A stretch of 9,065 bases of DNA from CAZHTS01 sp964535315 (lineage in GTDB: Bacteria > Chloroflexota > Anaerolineae > Anaerolineales > Anaerolineaceae): positions 1-9,065 of the forward strand of contig CAZHTS010000130.1 of NCBI GenBank assembly GCA_964535315.1. Direction: 5' to 3'. Position 1 is the first letter of the stretch. Each line of letters begins with the position of its first letter. Of this stretch, positions 1 through 5,808 are shown in pieces. A program made the position numbers and the translations under genes. The notes beneath the pieces were generated by a model, which saw nothing but the letters and a program-made list of their open reading frames with translations, was not told where the DNA came from and searched no databases.

Positions 1-12
1 CAAAATCCCGGC

Positions 13-42
13 CCATCCCTGTTCCCCCCATCCGTGTTCCCC
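13..42. repeat. 15-nt direct tandem repeat upstream of the first operon
   Basis: Two adjacent 15-nt copies, CCATCCCTGTTCCCC (13-27) and CCATCCGTGTTCCCC (28-42), differ at one base. They end where the -35 region of the promoter at 61-66 would lie. The repeat could be a regulator site, a remnant of slipped-strand duplication, or the tail of an intergenic element that begins outside the window. No function can be assigned. Confidence 0.6.
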
Positions 43-66
43 TTTCGCGCCATTCTCACGTATAAT
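37..66 (+). promoter_or_regulatory. Probable sigma-70-type promoter of the hydrolase operon
   Basis: A perfect TATAAT lies at 61-66. The best -35 candidate is TTCCCC at 37-42 (18-nt spacer), which matches TTGACA at only three positions. Transcription would start near 73, about 12 nt before the ATG at 85. This supports the ATG at 85 over the in-frame GTG at 34, which lies upstream of the promoter. The weak -35 coincides with the end of the 15-nt tandem repeat. Confidence 0.5.
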
Positions 67-84
67 GAATACCAGGGAGCCGTG

Positions 85-969
85 ATGGGGCAGATCAAGA
101 TTGCGCTACTGCAAATGACCGGCTGTGGCTGGGATCAGCCCGCCAACCAGCAAAAGGGCGAGGCCTTCTGCCGCGTCGCCGCCGGCCTGGGGGCCGACAT
201 CGCCCTCTTCCCCGAGATGTGGAACGTGGGCTACCAGCTCCCCGCCCCCGGCGACGAAGCCGCCCTGGCCCGCTGGCCGGCGCAGGCCACCGGCCCCGAA
301 GATGGCTTTTACCGCCACTTTCAGGCCCTGGCCGCCGAACTGCAACTCGCCATCGCCCTCACCTATCTGCAGCGCTGGCCCGGCGCCCCGCGCAACGCCC
401 TCACCCTGTTCGACCGCACTGGTCAGCCCGTGCTGACCTACGCCAAGGTGCATACCTGCGCCTTCGACCGCGAGGCGGCCCTCACCCCCGGCGAGGGTTT
501 CTCCGTCTGCACCCTGCACACCCGCGCCGGCCCGCTCCAGGTGGGCGCCATGATCTGCTTCGACCGCGAGTTCCCCGAAAGCGCCCGCATCCTCATGCTG
601 CAAGGCGCCGAGTTGGTGCTCACCCCCAACGCCTGTGAATTGGAAAGCCTGCGCGCCGGCCAGTTTCAGGCCCGCGCTTTTGAAAACATGCTCGCCCTGG
701 CCCTGTGTAACTACGCCGCCCCGCAGGAGAACGGCGGTTCGCTGGCCTACGACGGCATGGCCTTCACCCCCGATGGCCGCTCCCGCAGCATGCTGCTGGT
801 GCAGGCCGGCCCGGCCGAAGGCGTCTACCTGGCGAGCCTCGATCTCGACGCGCTGCGCGCCTACCGCGCCGGCGAGGTGTGGGGCAACGCCTACCGCCAC
901 CCTGGTTGTTACGCCCCGCTCGTCGAGCGCAGCGTGCAGCCGCCATTTCTACGCCCGGAGGCAAAATGA
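85..969 (+). CDS. Carbon-nitrogen hydrolase (nitrilase superfamily)
   Basis: Predicted cytoplasmic amidase/nitrilase-type enzyme of 294 aa, typical for the family. Such enzymes hydrolyse non-peptide C-N bonds (amides, carbamoyl compounds, nitriles) through a Glu-Lys-Cys triad. Seen here: Glu44 in FPEMW, Lys121 in TYAKVH, the second conserved acid Glu130 in FDREAAL, and nucleophile Cys158 in GAMICFDREFPESAR. The ATG at 85 is preferred because AGGGAG (74-79) precedes it by 5 nt, the -10 box lies at 61-66, and homologues begin with a strand such as IKIALLQM; GTG 82 is an alternative. It is the first gene of an operon, its stop overlapping the next ATG by 4 bp. The active-site Cys followed by FDREFPE suggests the carbamoylputrescine amidase/beta-ureidopropionase/omega-amidase-like group, but the substrate cannot be read from the sequence. 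Confidence 0.9.
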   Translation: MGQIKIALLQMTGCGWDQPANQQKGEAFCRVAAGLGADIALFPEMWNVGYQLPAPGDEAALARWPAQATGPEDGFYRHFQALAAELQLAIALTYLQRWPGAPRNALTLFDRTGQPVLTYAKVHTCAFDREAALTPGEGFSVCTLHTRAGPLQVGAMICFDREFPESARILMLQGAELVLTPNACELESLRAGQFQARAFENMLALALCNYAAPQENGGSLAYDGMAFTPDGRSRSMLLVQAGPAEGVYLASLDLDALRAYRAGEVWGNAYRHPGCYAPLVERSVQPPFLRPEAK

Positions 970-1454
970 CCATCCAACTTCGTCCCACAATCCCAGCCGA
1001 TCTGGACTTCGTCCTCGCCACCGAAGCCGACTCCGCCAACAGCCCCTACGTCGGGCAGTGGACGCGCCAGGAACACGCCACCTCGTTGAACGACCCGGAC
1101 ATCCGCCACTACATCATCGAACACTGCGACGACCACCGCCCGGTAGGTTACCTGATCCTGGCCGGCCTGGCCGGCCCCAACAAGAACATCGAGTTCCGCC
1201 GCATCGTCCTGGCCGAGAAGGGCAAGGGCTTTGGCCGCCAGGCAATCGGGCTGGTCAAGCAGATGGCGTTTGAACAGTTGGACGCCCACCGCCTGTGGCT
1301 GGACGTGCGCGACCAGAACCCGCGCGCCCGGCGTCTGTACGAAACCGCCGGTTTCACCTACGAAGGCACGCTGCGCGAGTGCATCCGCGTCGGCGAGCGC
1401 TTTGAAAGCCTGGCGCTGTTCTCCATGCTGCGCCAGGAATATACCCCAGGGTAG
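966..1454 (+). CDS. GNAT-family N-acetyltransferase (RimJ/RimL-like)
   Basis: 162-aa protein of the GNAT fold, transferring an acetyl group from acetyl-CoA to an amine. The N-terminus IQLRPTIPADLDFVLATE is the usual first strand and helix. EKGKGFGRQA (residues 84-93) is the pyrophosphate-binding motif A of the Q/R-x-x-G-x-G type, and NPRARRLYETAGFTYEG near the C-terminus is the motif B region typical of the Acetyltransf_3 (RimJ/RimL, SpeG-like) group. The start at 966 is fixed by GGAGG at 957-961 and the ATGA overlap with the hydrolase stop, implying translational coupling. The acceptor could be a protein N-terminus, a small amine or an antibiotic. Co-transcription with a C-N hydrolase hints at small-amine metabolism, but that is only inference. 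It ends with adjacent in-frame TAG and TAA stops. Confidence 0.88.
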   Translation: MTIQLRPTIPADLDFVLATEADSANSPYVGQWTRQEHATSLNDPDIRHYIIEHCDDHRPVGYLILAGLAGPNKNIEFRRIVLAEKGKGFGRQAIGLVKQMAFEQLDAHRLWLDVRDQNPRARRLYETAGFTYEGTLRECIRVGERFESLALFSMLRQEYTPG

Positions 1455-1460
1455 TAAGCC

Positions 1461-3358
1461 ATGCGCACGGCCGCCAACCGGATCGCCGCATGGCTGGCGC
1501 TGGTGGTATTGCTGGTGGGCTGCACCCCGCCCACCAGCGCGCCGCCGGCGCCGCCCAGCCTGCCACCCCCGCAAGCAAACGGCGCGGCGCCGGCGGCCCC
1601 AGCCGCGGCCAGCGCCACCCCTGCACCGGCCGTCACGCCCAGCCTGCCCCCCAGCCGCACCCCGACCCTCACCCCCACCCTGGGCCTGATCCTGGCCGTC
1701 GAACCGGCCGACCAGGCCAGCGCCGCGCCGCCCGCCGCCGCCACGCTGCCGCCTGTGGCAGCNNNNNNNNNNNNNNNNNNNNNNNNNNNNNNNNNNNNNN
1801 NNNNNNNNNNNNNNNNNNNNNNNNNNNNNNNNNNNNNNNNNNNNNNNNNNNNNNNNNNNNNNTACCGCCACCTGTGGCAGCTTTACCGCCACCTGTGGCA
1901 GCTTTACCGCCATTCCCCGGCCGCAACCTGTATAACGACCCGCGCCAGCCGTTGTGCGACGACCAGGCGCTGCACAGCCGCCTGGCGCAGTTGGGCTATC
2001 TCGAGCAAAGCGAAGAATGGCAGGCCAACGTCTTTGGCCCGCAGACCGAGGCGGCGGTGCGCAGCTTCCAGCGCGCCGGCGGGCTCAAGGCCGACGGCAT
2101 CGTCACCTGGCAGACCTGGGCGGCGCTGTTCGGCCCGCAGCCCACCGTCGCCCCCGGCGCCGGCGTCTACCCCGCCGGCAGCGGCCCGCGCGCCCTGGCC
2201 TACGACGGCCGCCAGGTGTGGGTGCTGCACGACGACGACACGCTCATCGCCCTCGATCCCACCGGCGGGCGCATCAGCGCCCCCATCCGTCTTGGCCGGG
2301 CGCCCTGCGAGAGCGCCGGCCCGCCTGCCGCCGCCACCCCCGAGCCGCCCGTGGCGGGCGCCTCGAACCTGGTCTATGCCGGCGGCAAGCTGTGGGTCAA
2401 CTTCGACTCGGCCCCCGGCCTGCTGCAAGCCATCGACCCGCGCAGCGGCCTCGTCTCGCCGCTCTACGACTTCGCCGGCGAAGAGGGCTACGCCACCACC
2501 TCTGCCCTGGGCTTCGACGGCCGCTGGCTGTGGGTCAGCGGCATGGACGACAAGGTGCGCGCCGTCGATCCCGCCAGCCGCAGCCTGATGCTCACCCGCA
2601 CCATCGGCTGGCTGGCGTTCGGCACGATGGCCTTCGACGGGCGCTGTCTGTGGGTCGCCCGCTCCGACGGCGCGCTCGTCACCGGCTTTTACGCCCAGGG
2701 CCACTGCCCCCACCCCGGCGACCAGATGCTGCCCGCCGGCGCGCTGGCCTTCGACGGCCGGCGCCTGTGGTCCGCCGGTTACGATCTGCTGATGTGGTTC
2801 GACCCCACCAGCGGCCAGCTCGGCGAGCCGCTGCCCAACCCGGCCGGCGCCGTCGACGCCATGACCGTGGATGGCGAATACCTGTGGCTGGGCGGCAGCC
2901 AGAGCGTGTGGGCCATCGATACCCGCACCGGGCAGAGCAGCGAGATGCTGCCCATCGACGGCAACCCCTCGGCCCTGCTCGCCGCCGGCGGCCTGCTATG
3001 GGTCGCCAACCGCAGCGGCGACGAGGTGCTGGCGCTCAAACTGCCGCCGCTGGCCCTGCCCACCCGCCAGCCGCCCACCGCCACCCCCACTGCCACGGCC
3101 ACCCCCACCCCGCCCGCCCTGCAGCGCGATCTGCACCTGCTCACCCCGCCGATGGAAGGGCCCGACGTGCTGCTGCTGCAACAGCGTCTGCTCAAGCTGG
3201 GCTACCAAGAGCTCGGCCAGGCCGACGGCGTCTTTGGCCCGCGCACCGAGGCCGCCGTGCGCCGCTTCCAGGAGGTCAACCAGCTGGTCGTCGACGGCTG
3301 GGTCGGCAAAATCACCTGGGAACGGCTCTTCAGCAGCGCCGCCGTCCCGGCGTCTTGA
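1461..3358 (+). CDS. Surface lipoprotein: PG-binding domain, seven-bladed beta-propeller, PG-binding domain (frame broken by N gap)
   Basis: Probable exported lipoprotein, about 600 aa or more. The N-terminus has a hydrophobic signal ending in lipobox LVGC (Cys21), then a long Ala/Pro/Thr-rich linker up to the 100-N gap at 1763. After the gap the coding frame has shifted relative to the scaffold: codons then start at positions such as 1862 and 1958. There follow a PG_binding_1-like domain (about 1949-2140; FGPQTEAAVRSFQ), seven propeller repeats of the form [FYV]DGxxLWV...DPxxG whose cores start at 2201, 2375, 2513, 2633, 2750, 2867 and 2981, a Thr/Pro linker (about 3056-3120) and a second PG_binding_1-like domain (about 3128-3340; FGPRTEAAVRRFQ). 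An upstream AGGG (1448-1451) serves as weak SD and the gene starts 6 nt after the GNAT stop. The likely role is wall-anchored binding or scaffolding; no catalytic motif is visible. The frame break is attributed to arbitrary gap size, not to a pseudogene. Confidence 0.82.
1763..1862. other. Scaffold gap of 100 N inside the lipoprotein linker
   Basis: Exactly 100 Ns, the conventional placeholder for a gap of unknown size. On the left the frame ends in Leu-Pro-Pro-Val-Ala-Ala; on the right it resumes in the repeat unit Leu-Pro-Pro-Pro-Val-Ala-Ala but in a different scaffold frame. For one continuous protein the true gap must be 2 modulo 3 (100 is 1 modulo 3). Uninterrupted 21-nt repeats would give 2 + 21k bases. 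Confidence 0.95.
1863..1912 (+). repeat. 21-nt tandem repeat encoding LPPPVAA
   Basis: Two identical 21-nt units at 1863-1883 and 1884-1904, then an 8-nt partial third unit at 1905-1912. In the protein frame each encodes the heptapeptide Leu-Pro-Pro-Pro-Val-Ala-Ala. A related, one-proline-shorter unit (Leu-Pro-Pro-Val-Ala-Ala) sits immediately left of the N gap, so the array probably runs through it and caused the assembly break. It would form an extended, flexible spacer between the lipid anchor and the first wall-binding domain. Confidence 0.85.
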
Positions 3359-3382
3359 CAAACCCTGGTATTTGTCTATACT
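3355..3382 (+). promoter_or_regulatory. Strong sigma-70-type promoter for the ferritin-like pair
   Basis: A perfect -35 TTGACA at 3355-3360 and TATACT at 3377-3382 are separated by 16 nt. The -35 contains the TGA stop (3356-3358) of the upstream lipoprotein gene. Transcription should start near 3389, giving a leader of about 40 nt. A short imperfect inverted repeat (TCTA...TAGA) spans the -10 region and could be an operator, but its arms are only 4 bp. This is the only promoter in the window with a full consensus -35, suggesting high expression. Confidence 0.75.
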
Positions 3383-3429
3383 TTTTAGATAGCCTGCTTT
3401 TATCGATCTCTGCACCGAGGTACACCGCA

Positions 3430-3927
3430 ATGATGACCGCAACCACCATCGCCGAACTGCTCGAAATGGCCATTGCCGCCGAAAAGGCCGCCCGGGACGT
3501 CTACCTGGTGTTGGCGCGCAAATTCGCTCACGACGCCGAAGCCGCCCGCTTCTGGAAAGAATACGCCGAGGAAGAAGCCGGCCACATGCGCTGGCTGGAA
3601 AGCCAGCGCGAGGCGATTAAACCCGAACAGCTTTCCGTCCTGGCCGACCGCCGCATCGTGGAATACGCCAACAAGGTGCTCTCCTTCCCGGTGGAGGCCG
3701 CCCTGACCAAAATCCAGACCTTTGAAGACGCCTATCAACTCGCCAACGAGTTGGAACACGCCGAGACCAACGTCATCTTCGAGTTCCTGCTGGATAACTT
3801 CGCCGCCGACCTCAAGACGCAGACCTTCCTGCGCGTGCAGCTGCGCGAGCACGTCGGCAAACTGGTCAGCCTGCCCGGCCGGCTGCGCGAAAGCACCGCC
3901 CGCCAGTCGCTGCGCACCCAGGAGTGA
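3430..3927 (+). CDS. Ferritin-like / rubrerythrin-type diiron protein, copy 1
   Basis: 165-aa all-helical cytoplasmic protein resembling the four-helix diiron domain of rubrerythrin. Candidate metal ligands: Glu18 in helix 1 (AIAAEKAARDVY), Glu49-x-x-His52 in helix 2 (EEEAGHMRW), and Glu109-x-x-Glu112 in helix 3 (ELEHAETN). In helix 4 only His141 is present; the position three residues before it, which would be Glu in the classical ExxH, is Leu138. There is no C-terminal rubredoxin domain and no cysteine at all, so an external electron donor would be needed for peroxide reduction. ATG 3430 is chosen for the spacing of GAGG (3417-3420); ATG 3433 is possible. About half of the residues match the following gene. 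Peroxide reduction or iron handling is the likely role, inferred from the fold and the SOD neighbour. Confidence 0.8.
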   Translation: MMTATTIAELLEMAIAAEKAARDVYLVLARKFAHDAEAARFWKEYAEEEAGHMRWLESQREAIKPEQLSVLADRRIVEYANKVLSFPVEAALTKIQTFEDAYQLANELEHAETNVIFEFLLDNFAADLKTQTFLRVQLREHVGKLVSLPGRLRESTARQSLRTQE

Positions 3928-3933
3928 GCCGCC

Positions 3934-4425
3934 ATGACCAGCGTCGATGAATTGTTCACCCTGTCCATCGCCGCTGAAAAGCTCAACCGCGAATTTTACC
4001 TGACGCTGGCCGGCAGGTTCAGCCACCAGCCCGAGATTTCCGGCTTCTGGCGCCAGTACGCCCAGGAAGAGACCGGGCACATGCGCTGGCTGGAGAACCG
4101 CCGCGCCGCCCTCGACGCCCAACAGCTCGCCGCGCCCGCCGCCGAAGACATCGTCGCCGCCGCCCGGCGAGTGCTGCGCTTCCCGCTGCAAGACAGCCTG
4201 GCAGGCGTGCACACCCTCGAAGACGCCTGCCAGTTGGCCGACGAACTCGAACATGCCGAAACCAACGTCGTATTCACGTTTCTGATCGAGAACTTCGCCA
4301 CCGACCTGCCGGCGATGAGTTTCTTGCGCCAGCAGTTACGCCAGCACATCGCCAAAGTCGACGAACTGCGCCAGAAATACCCGGACCTCGGCCAGCGCGC
4401 CCAGATCCGCGCCCGCCAGGATTGA
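3934..4425 (+). CDS. Ferritin-like / rubrerythrin-type diiron protein, copy 2
   Basis: 163-aa paralogue of the preceding protein, starting 6 nt after its stop with SD AGGAG at 3920-3924, so the two are co-transcribed. A hand alignment over about 140 residues gives roughly 50% identity, highest in helix 2 (GHMRWLE) and helix 3 (DELEHAETNV). Candidate ligands are Glu15, Glu46-x-x-His49, Glu106-x-x-Glu109 and His138; as in copy 1, Leu replaces the Glu of the fourth-helix ExxH. No rubredoxin domain; its single Cys (Cys99) is not in a CxxC motif. The pair looks like an old local duplication and may form a hetero-oligomer. It could equally be an iron-binding ferritin-like protein without peroxidase activity. 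Confidence 0.8.
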   Translation: MTSVDELFTLSIAAEKLNREFYLTLAGRFSHQPEISGFWRQYAQEETGHMRWLENRRAALDAQQLAAPAAEDIVAAARRVLRFPLQDSLAGVHTLEDACQLADELEHAETNVVFTFLIENFATDLPAMSFLRQQLRQHIAKVDELRQKYPDLGQRAQIRARQD

Positions 4426-4454
4426 GCGAGCGCCGCGCACCCTTCCCCTGGGAA

Positions 4455-4465
4455 TGCGCTATAAT
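4455..4465 (+). promoter_or_regulatory. Probable -10 region for superoxide dismutase
   Basis: TGCGCTATAAT with a perfect TATAAT at 4460-4465. No recognisable -35 lies 16-18 nt upstream. The predicted start near 4472 gives a leader of about 70 nt ending in AAAGGAGG. The SOD could thus be transcribed independently of, as well as by read-through from, the ferritin-like genes; no convincing terminator separates them. Confidence 0.5.
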
Positions 4466-4541
4466 CAAATAGACGCGCTTGCCCGGCAGCTCGTCGCGGG
4501 GGAAGCAACCGATTTCAATCTGCGCAAAGGAGGAAACACCT

Positions 4542-5141
4542 ATGGCTTTCAGTCTACCTGCCCTACCCTATGCGGAGGACGCCCTCGAGCCGTATTATTC
4601 GGCCCGCACCATCGGCTTCCATTACGGCAAACACCACAAGACCTACGTGGATAATCTGAACAAGCTGGTCGCCGGCGGCGAGTTGGAAAACAAGACGCTC
4701 GAAGAGATCATCCTGCTGGCGGCCAACGACCCCGGCAAGGCCGGGCTGTTCAACAACGCCGCCCAGGTCTGGAACCACACCTTTTTCTGGAACTGTATGA
4801 AGCCCGCCGGCGGCGGTAAGCCCGGCGGCGAACTGGCGCGCAAGATCGACGAGACCTTCGGCGGTTACGACAAATTCGCCGAACAGTTCAAGACCGCTGC
4901 GGTGGGACGCTTTGGCAGCGGCTGGGGCTGGCTGGTCAGTGAGGGCGGGGCGCTCAAGATCACCAGCACGCCCAACGCCGACACGCCGCTGGTGCACAGC
5001 CAGGTCGCTTTGCTGACGGTCGACGTGTGGGAACACGCCTACTATCTGGATTACCAGAACCGCCGGCCGGATTTCGTGCAGACCTTCCTGGATCAACTGG
5101 TCAACTGGGACTTCGTCGCCGCCAACCTGGCAAAAATCTAA
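4542..5141 (+). CDS. sodB: Superoxide dismutase, iron type (SodB-like)
   Basis: 199-aa enzyme of the Fe/Mn superoxide dismutase family, converting superoxide to oxygen and hydrogen peroxide in the cytoplasm; length is normal. Metal ligands are visible: His27 in FHYGKHH, His79 in VWNHTFFW, and Asp161 and His165 in DVWEHAYYLDYQN. Gln75 in NNAAQVWNH, on the N-terminal side of the second ligand, is the classical mark of iron rather than manganese SOD, and the N-terminus FSLPALPYAEDALEP closely resembles E. coli SodB. ATG 4542 follows a near-perfect SD, AAGGAGG (4527-4533), with an 8-nt spacer; the longer in-frame start at 4479 lacks these features. It sits downstream of two rubrerythrin-like genes that may consume its peroxide product. 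Metal preference inferred from residues can be wrong (cambialistic forms exist). Confidence 0.96.
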   Translation: MAFSLPALPYAEDALEPYYSARTIGFHYGKHHKTYVDNLNKLVAGGELENKTLEEIILLAANDPGKAGLFNNAAQVWNHTFFWNCMKPAGGGKPGGELARKIDETFGGYDKFAEQFKTAAVGRFGSGWGWLVSEGGALKITSTPNADTPLVHSQVALLTVDVWEHAYYLDYQNRRPDFVQTFLDQLVNWDFVAANLAKI

Positions 5142-5157
5142 TTCTGATGCGGCACGT

Positions 5158-5727
5158 CTACGACGGGGAGCGGGTCGTCTCGCTCCCCGTTTGCTTTGCC
5201 CTGCGCCGGATCCGTCCCCACACGGCGTGCCCCATCGCCAGCAGGAGCGCCGCGGCAAAGCCCAGCGCCGGGAGAATGTAAGCATTAAACAGGTGATCGC
5301 CAAGCCCGTAGCGATAATCCCAGCTCCACACGCTGCCGTCCTCGAGCAAGACGTAATAGTGATACTCGGTCACCCATTCCCATTGCATCTCGCCGACGCA
5401 GTCCACCGGCCGGCCGGGCAATGCATCCAGCGGGAAACGGAGCGGCTCGAGCGACGGGCAATTACCCCGCGAGACGAACAGATCGGTCTGCGCCGGCTGC
5501 CAGCAGCAGTAATAGCGCCGGCCCGCCGCCGTTTCGGCCACCACGTCGTAGGCGCCGTTCTGAAAGCCGATGCCGGCCAGGCGTTGGGCGCGCTCGGGCG
5601 GGCTGCCCAGGGCTTCCCACGCCACCAGCCGCTGATCGCGCCCGCGTTCGTCTCGCCAGGCGCCGAACAGATAGGCGCCGCAGGTTAACGCCAGCACGAA
5701 GAGAAAATAGGCGGCCAGACGTGGCAT
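5158..5727 (-). CDS. Two-helix membrane protein with four-cysteine domain, unknown function
   Basis: 189-aa protein of no family I recognise. A hydrophobic helix at about residues 4-23 is followed by a soluble region of some 125 residues and a second hydrophobic helix at about 150-168, then a short Arg/Lys-rich tail (RIRRRAK), which by the positive-inside rule should be cytoplasmic. The middle region would then face outside and carries Cys74, Cys75, Cys90 and Cys110, enough for two disulfides, plus many aromatic residues (YYCCW, WEW, YHYY, WSWDYRY). It stands 81 bp downstream of the polytopic protein gene on the same strand but has its own -10 element immediately before the ATG. Its last codons contain the terminator of the convergent SOD gene. 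Confidence 0.7.
   Translation of the reverse strand: MPRLAAYFLFVLALTCGAYLFGAWRDERGRDQRLVAWEALGSPPERAQRLAGIGFQNGAYDVVAETAAGRRYYCCWQPAQTDLFVSRGNCPSLEPLRFPLDALPGRPVDCVGEMQWEWVTEYHYYVLLEDGSVWSWDYRYGLGDHLFNAYILPALGFAAALLLAMGHAVWGRIRRRAKQTGSETTRSPS
5163..5197 (+). terminator. Rho-independent terminator of the SOD gene
   Basis: A perfect 10-bp GC-rich stem, ACGGGGAGCG (5163-5172) pairing with CGCTCCCCGT (5181-5190), has an 8-nt loop and is followed by TTTGCTTT. It begins 22 nt after the sodB stop and is the clearest terminator in the window. It lies inside the last codons of the convergent gene at 5158-5727, so the two transcripts overlap at their 3' ends. On the minus strand no T-run follows the stem, so termination there is less likely. 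Confidence 0.85.
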
Positions 5728-5808
5728 AAAATCATCATAGCACGCCGCAGGATGCCCGGCTACCCCCGGTTCCCTCTTTCCGAGAAGCGGGTTGCCGCTA
5801 ACAGCCGG
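5728..5808. other. 81-bp intergenic spacer with short palindromes
   Basis: Between the 486-aa and 189-aa minus-strand genes. It holds the -10 element described separately and a small hairpin, AGCGG (5786-5790) with CCGCT (5795-5799). A palindrome GGTCAG-CC-CTGACC (5807-5820) spans the stop codon of the upstream gene. Neither is followed by a T-run on the minus strand, so no confident terminator is called. Confidence 0.4.
5734..5742 (-). promoter_or_regulatory. Extended -10 promoter, probably giving a leaderless mRNA
   Basis: Read on the minus strand, TGCTATGAT (5742 to 5734) is an extended -10 (TGn plus TATGAT). The hexamer ends 7 nt before the A of the ATG at 5727, so transcription would begin at or within a base or two of the start codon. 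There is no SD in the intervening GATTTT. No convincing -35 is seen. Confidence 0.45.

Noticed and set aside
106..900. 264-codon open frame on the minus strand opposite the C-N hydrolase
   Set aside because: Its product is a low-complexity Gly/Ala/Val/His mix with no domain. It is explained by strong third-position G/C bias of the real gene, which shows a complete Glu-Lys-Cys triad.
1461..3358. Lipoprotein gene as a frameshifted pseudogene
   Set aside because: The frame change falls exactly at the 100-N placeholder and the repeat peptide continues on both sides in the correct frames, so the break is an artefact of arbitrary gap length.
1954..3429. Open frame on the plus strand running through the lipoprotein and joining the first ferritin-like gene in one frame
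   Set aside because: The upstream part encodes Arg/Pro-rich shadow sequence. The true gene begins at ATG 3430, after the promoter at 3355-3382 and the SD at 3417-3420.
4443..4454. Palindrome TTCCC-CT-GGGAA before sodB as a terminator or operator
   Set aside because: The 2-nt centre cannot form a normal RNA loop, no T-run follows, and 5-bp arms are likely by chance in this composition.
4454..4654. 66-codon plus-strand frame upstream of sodB as a leader peptide
   Set aside because: It begins inside the -10 region, has no SD and runs into the SOD coding region out of frame.
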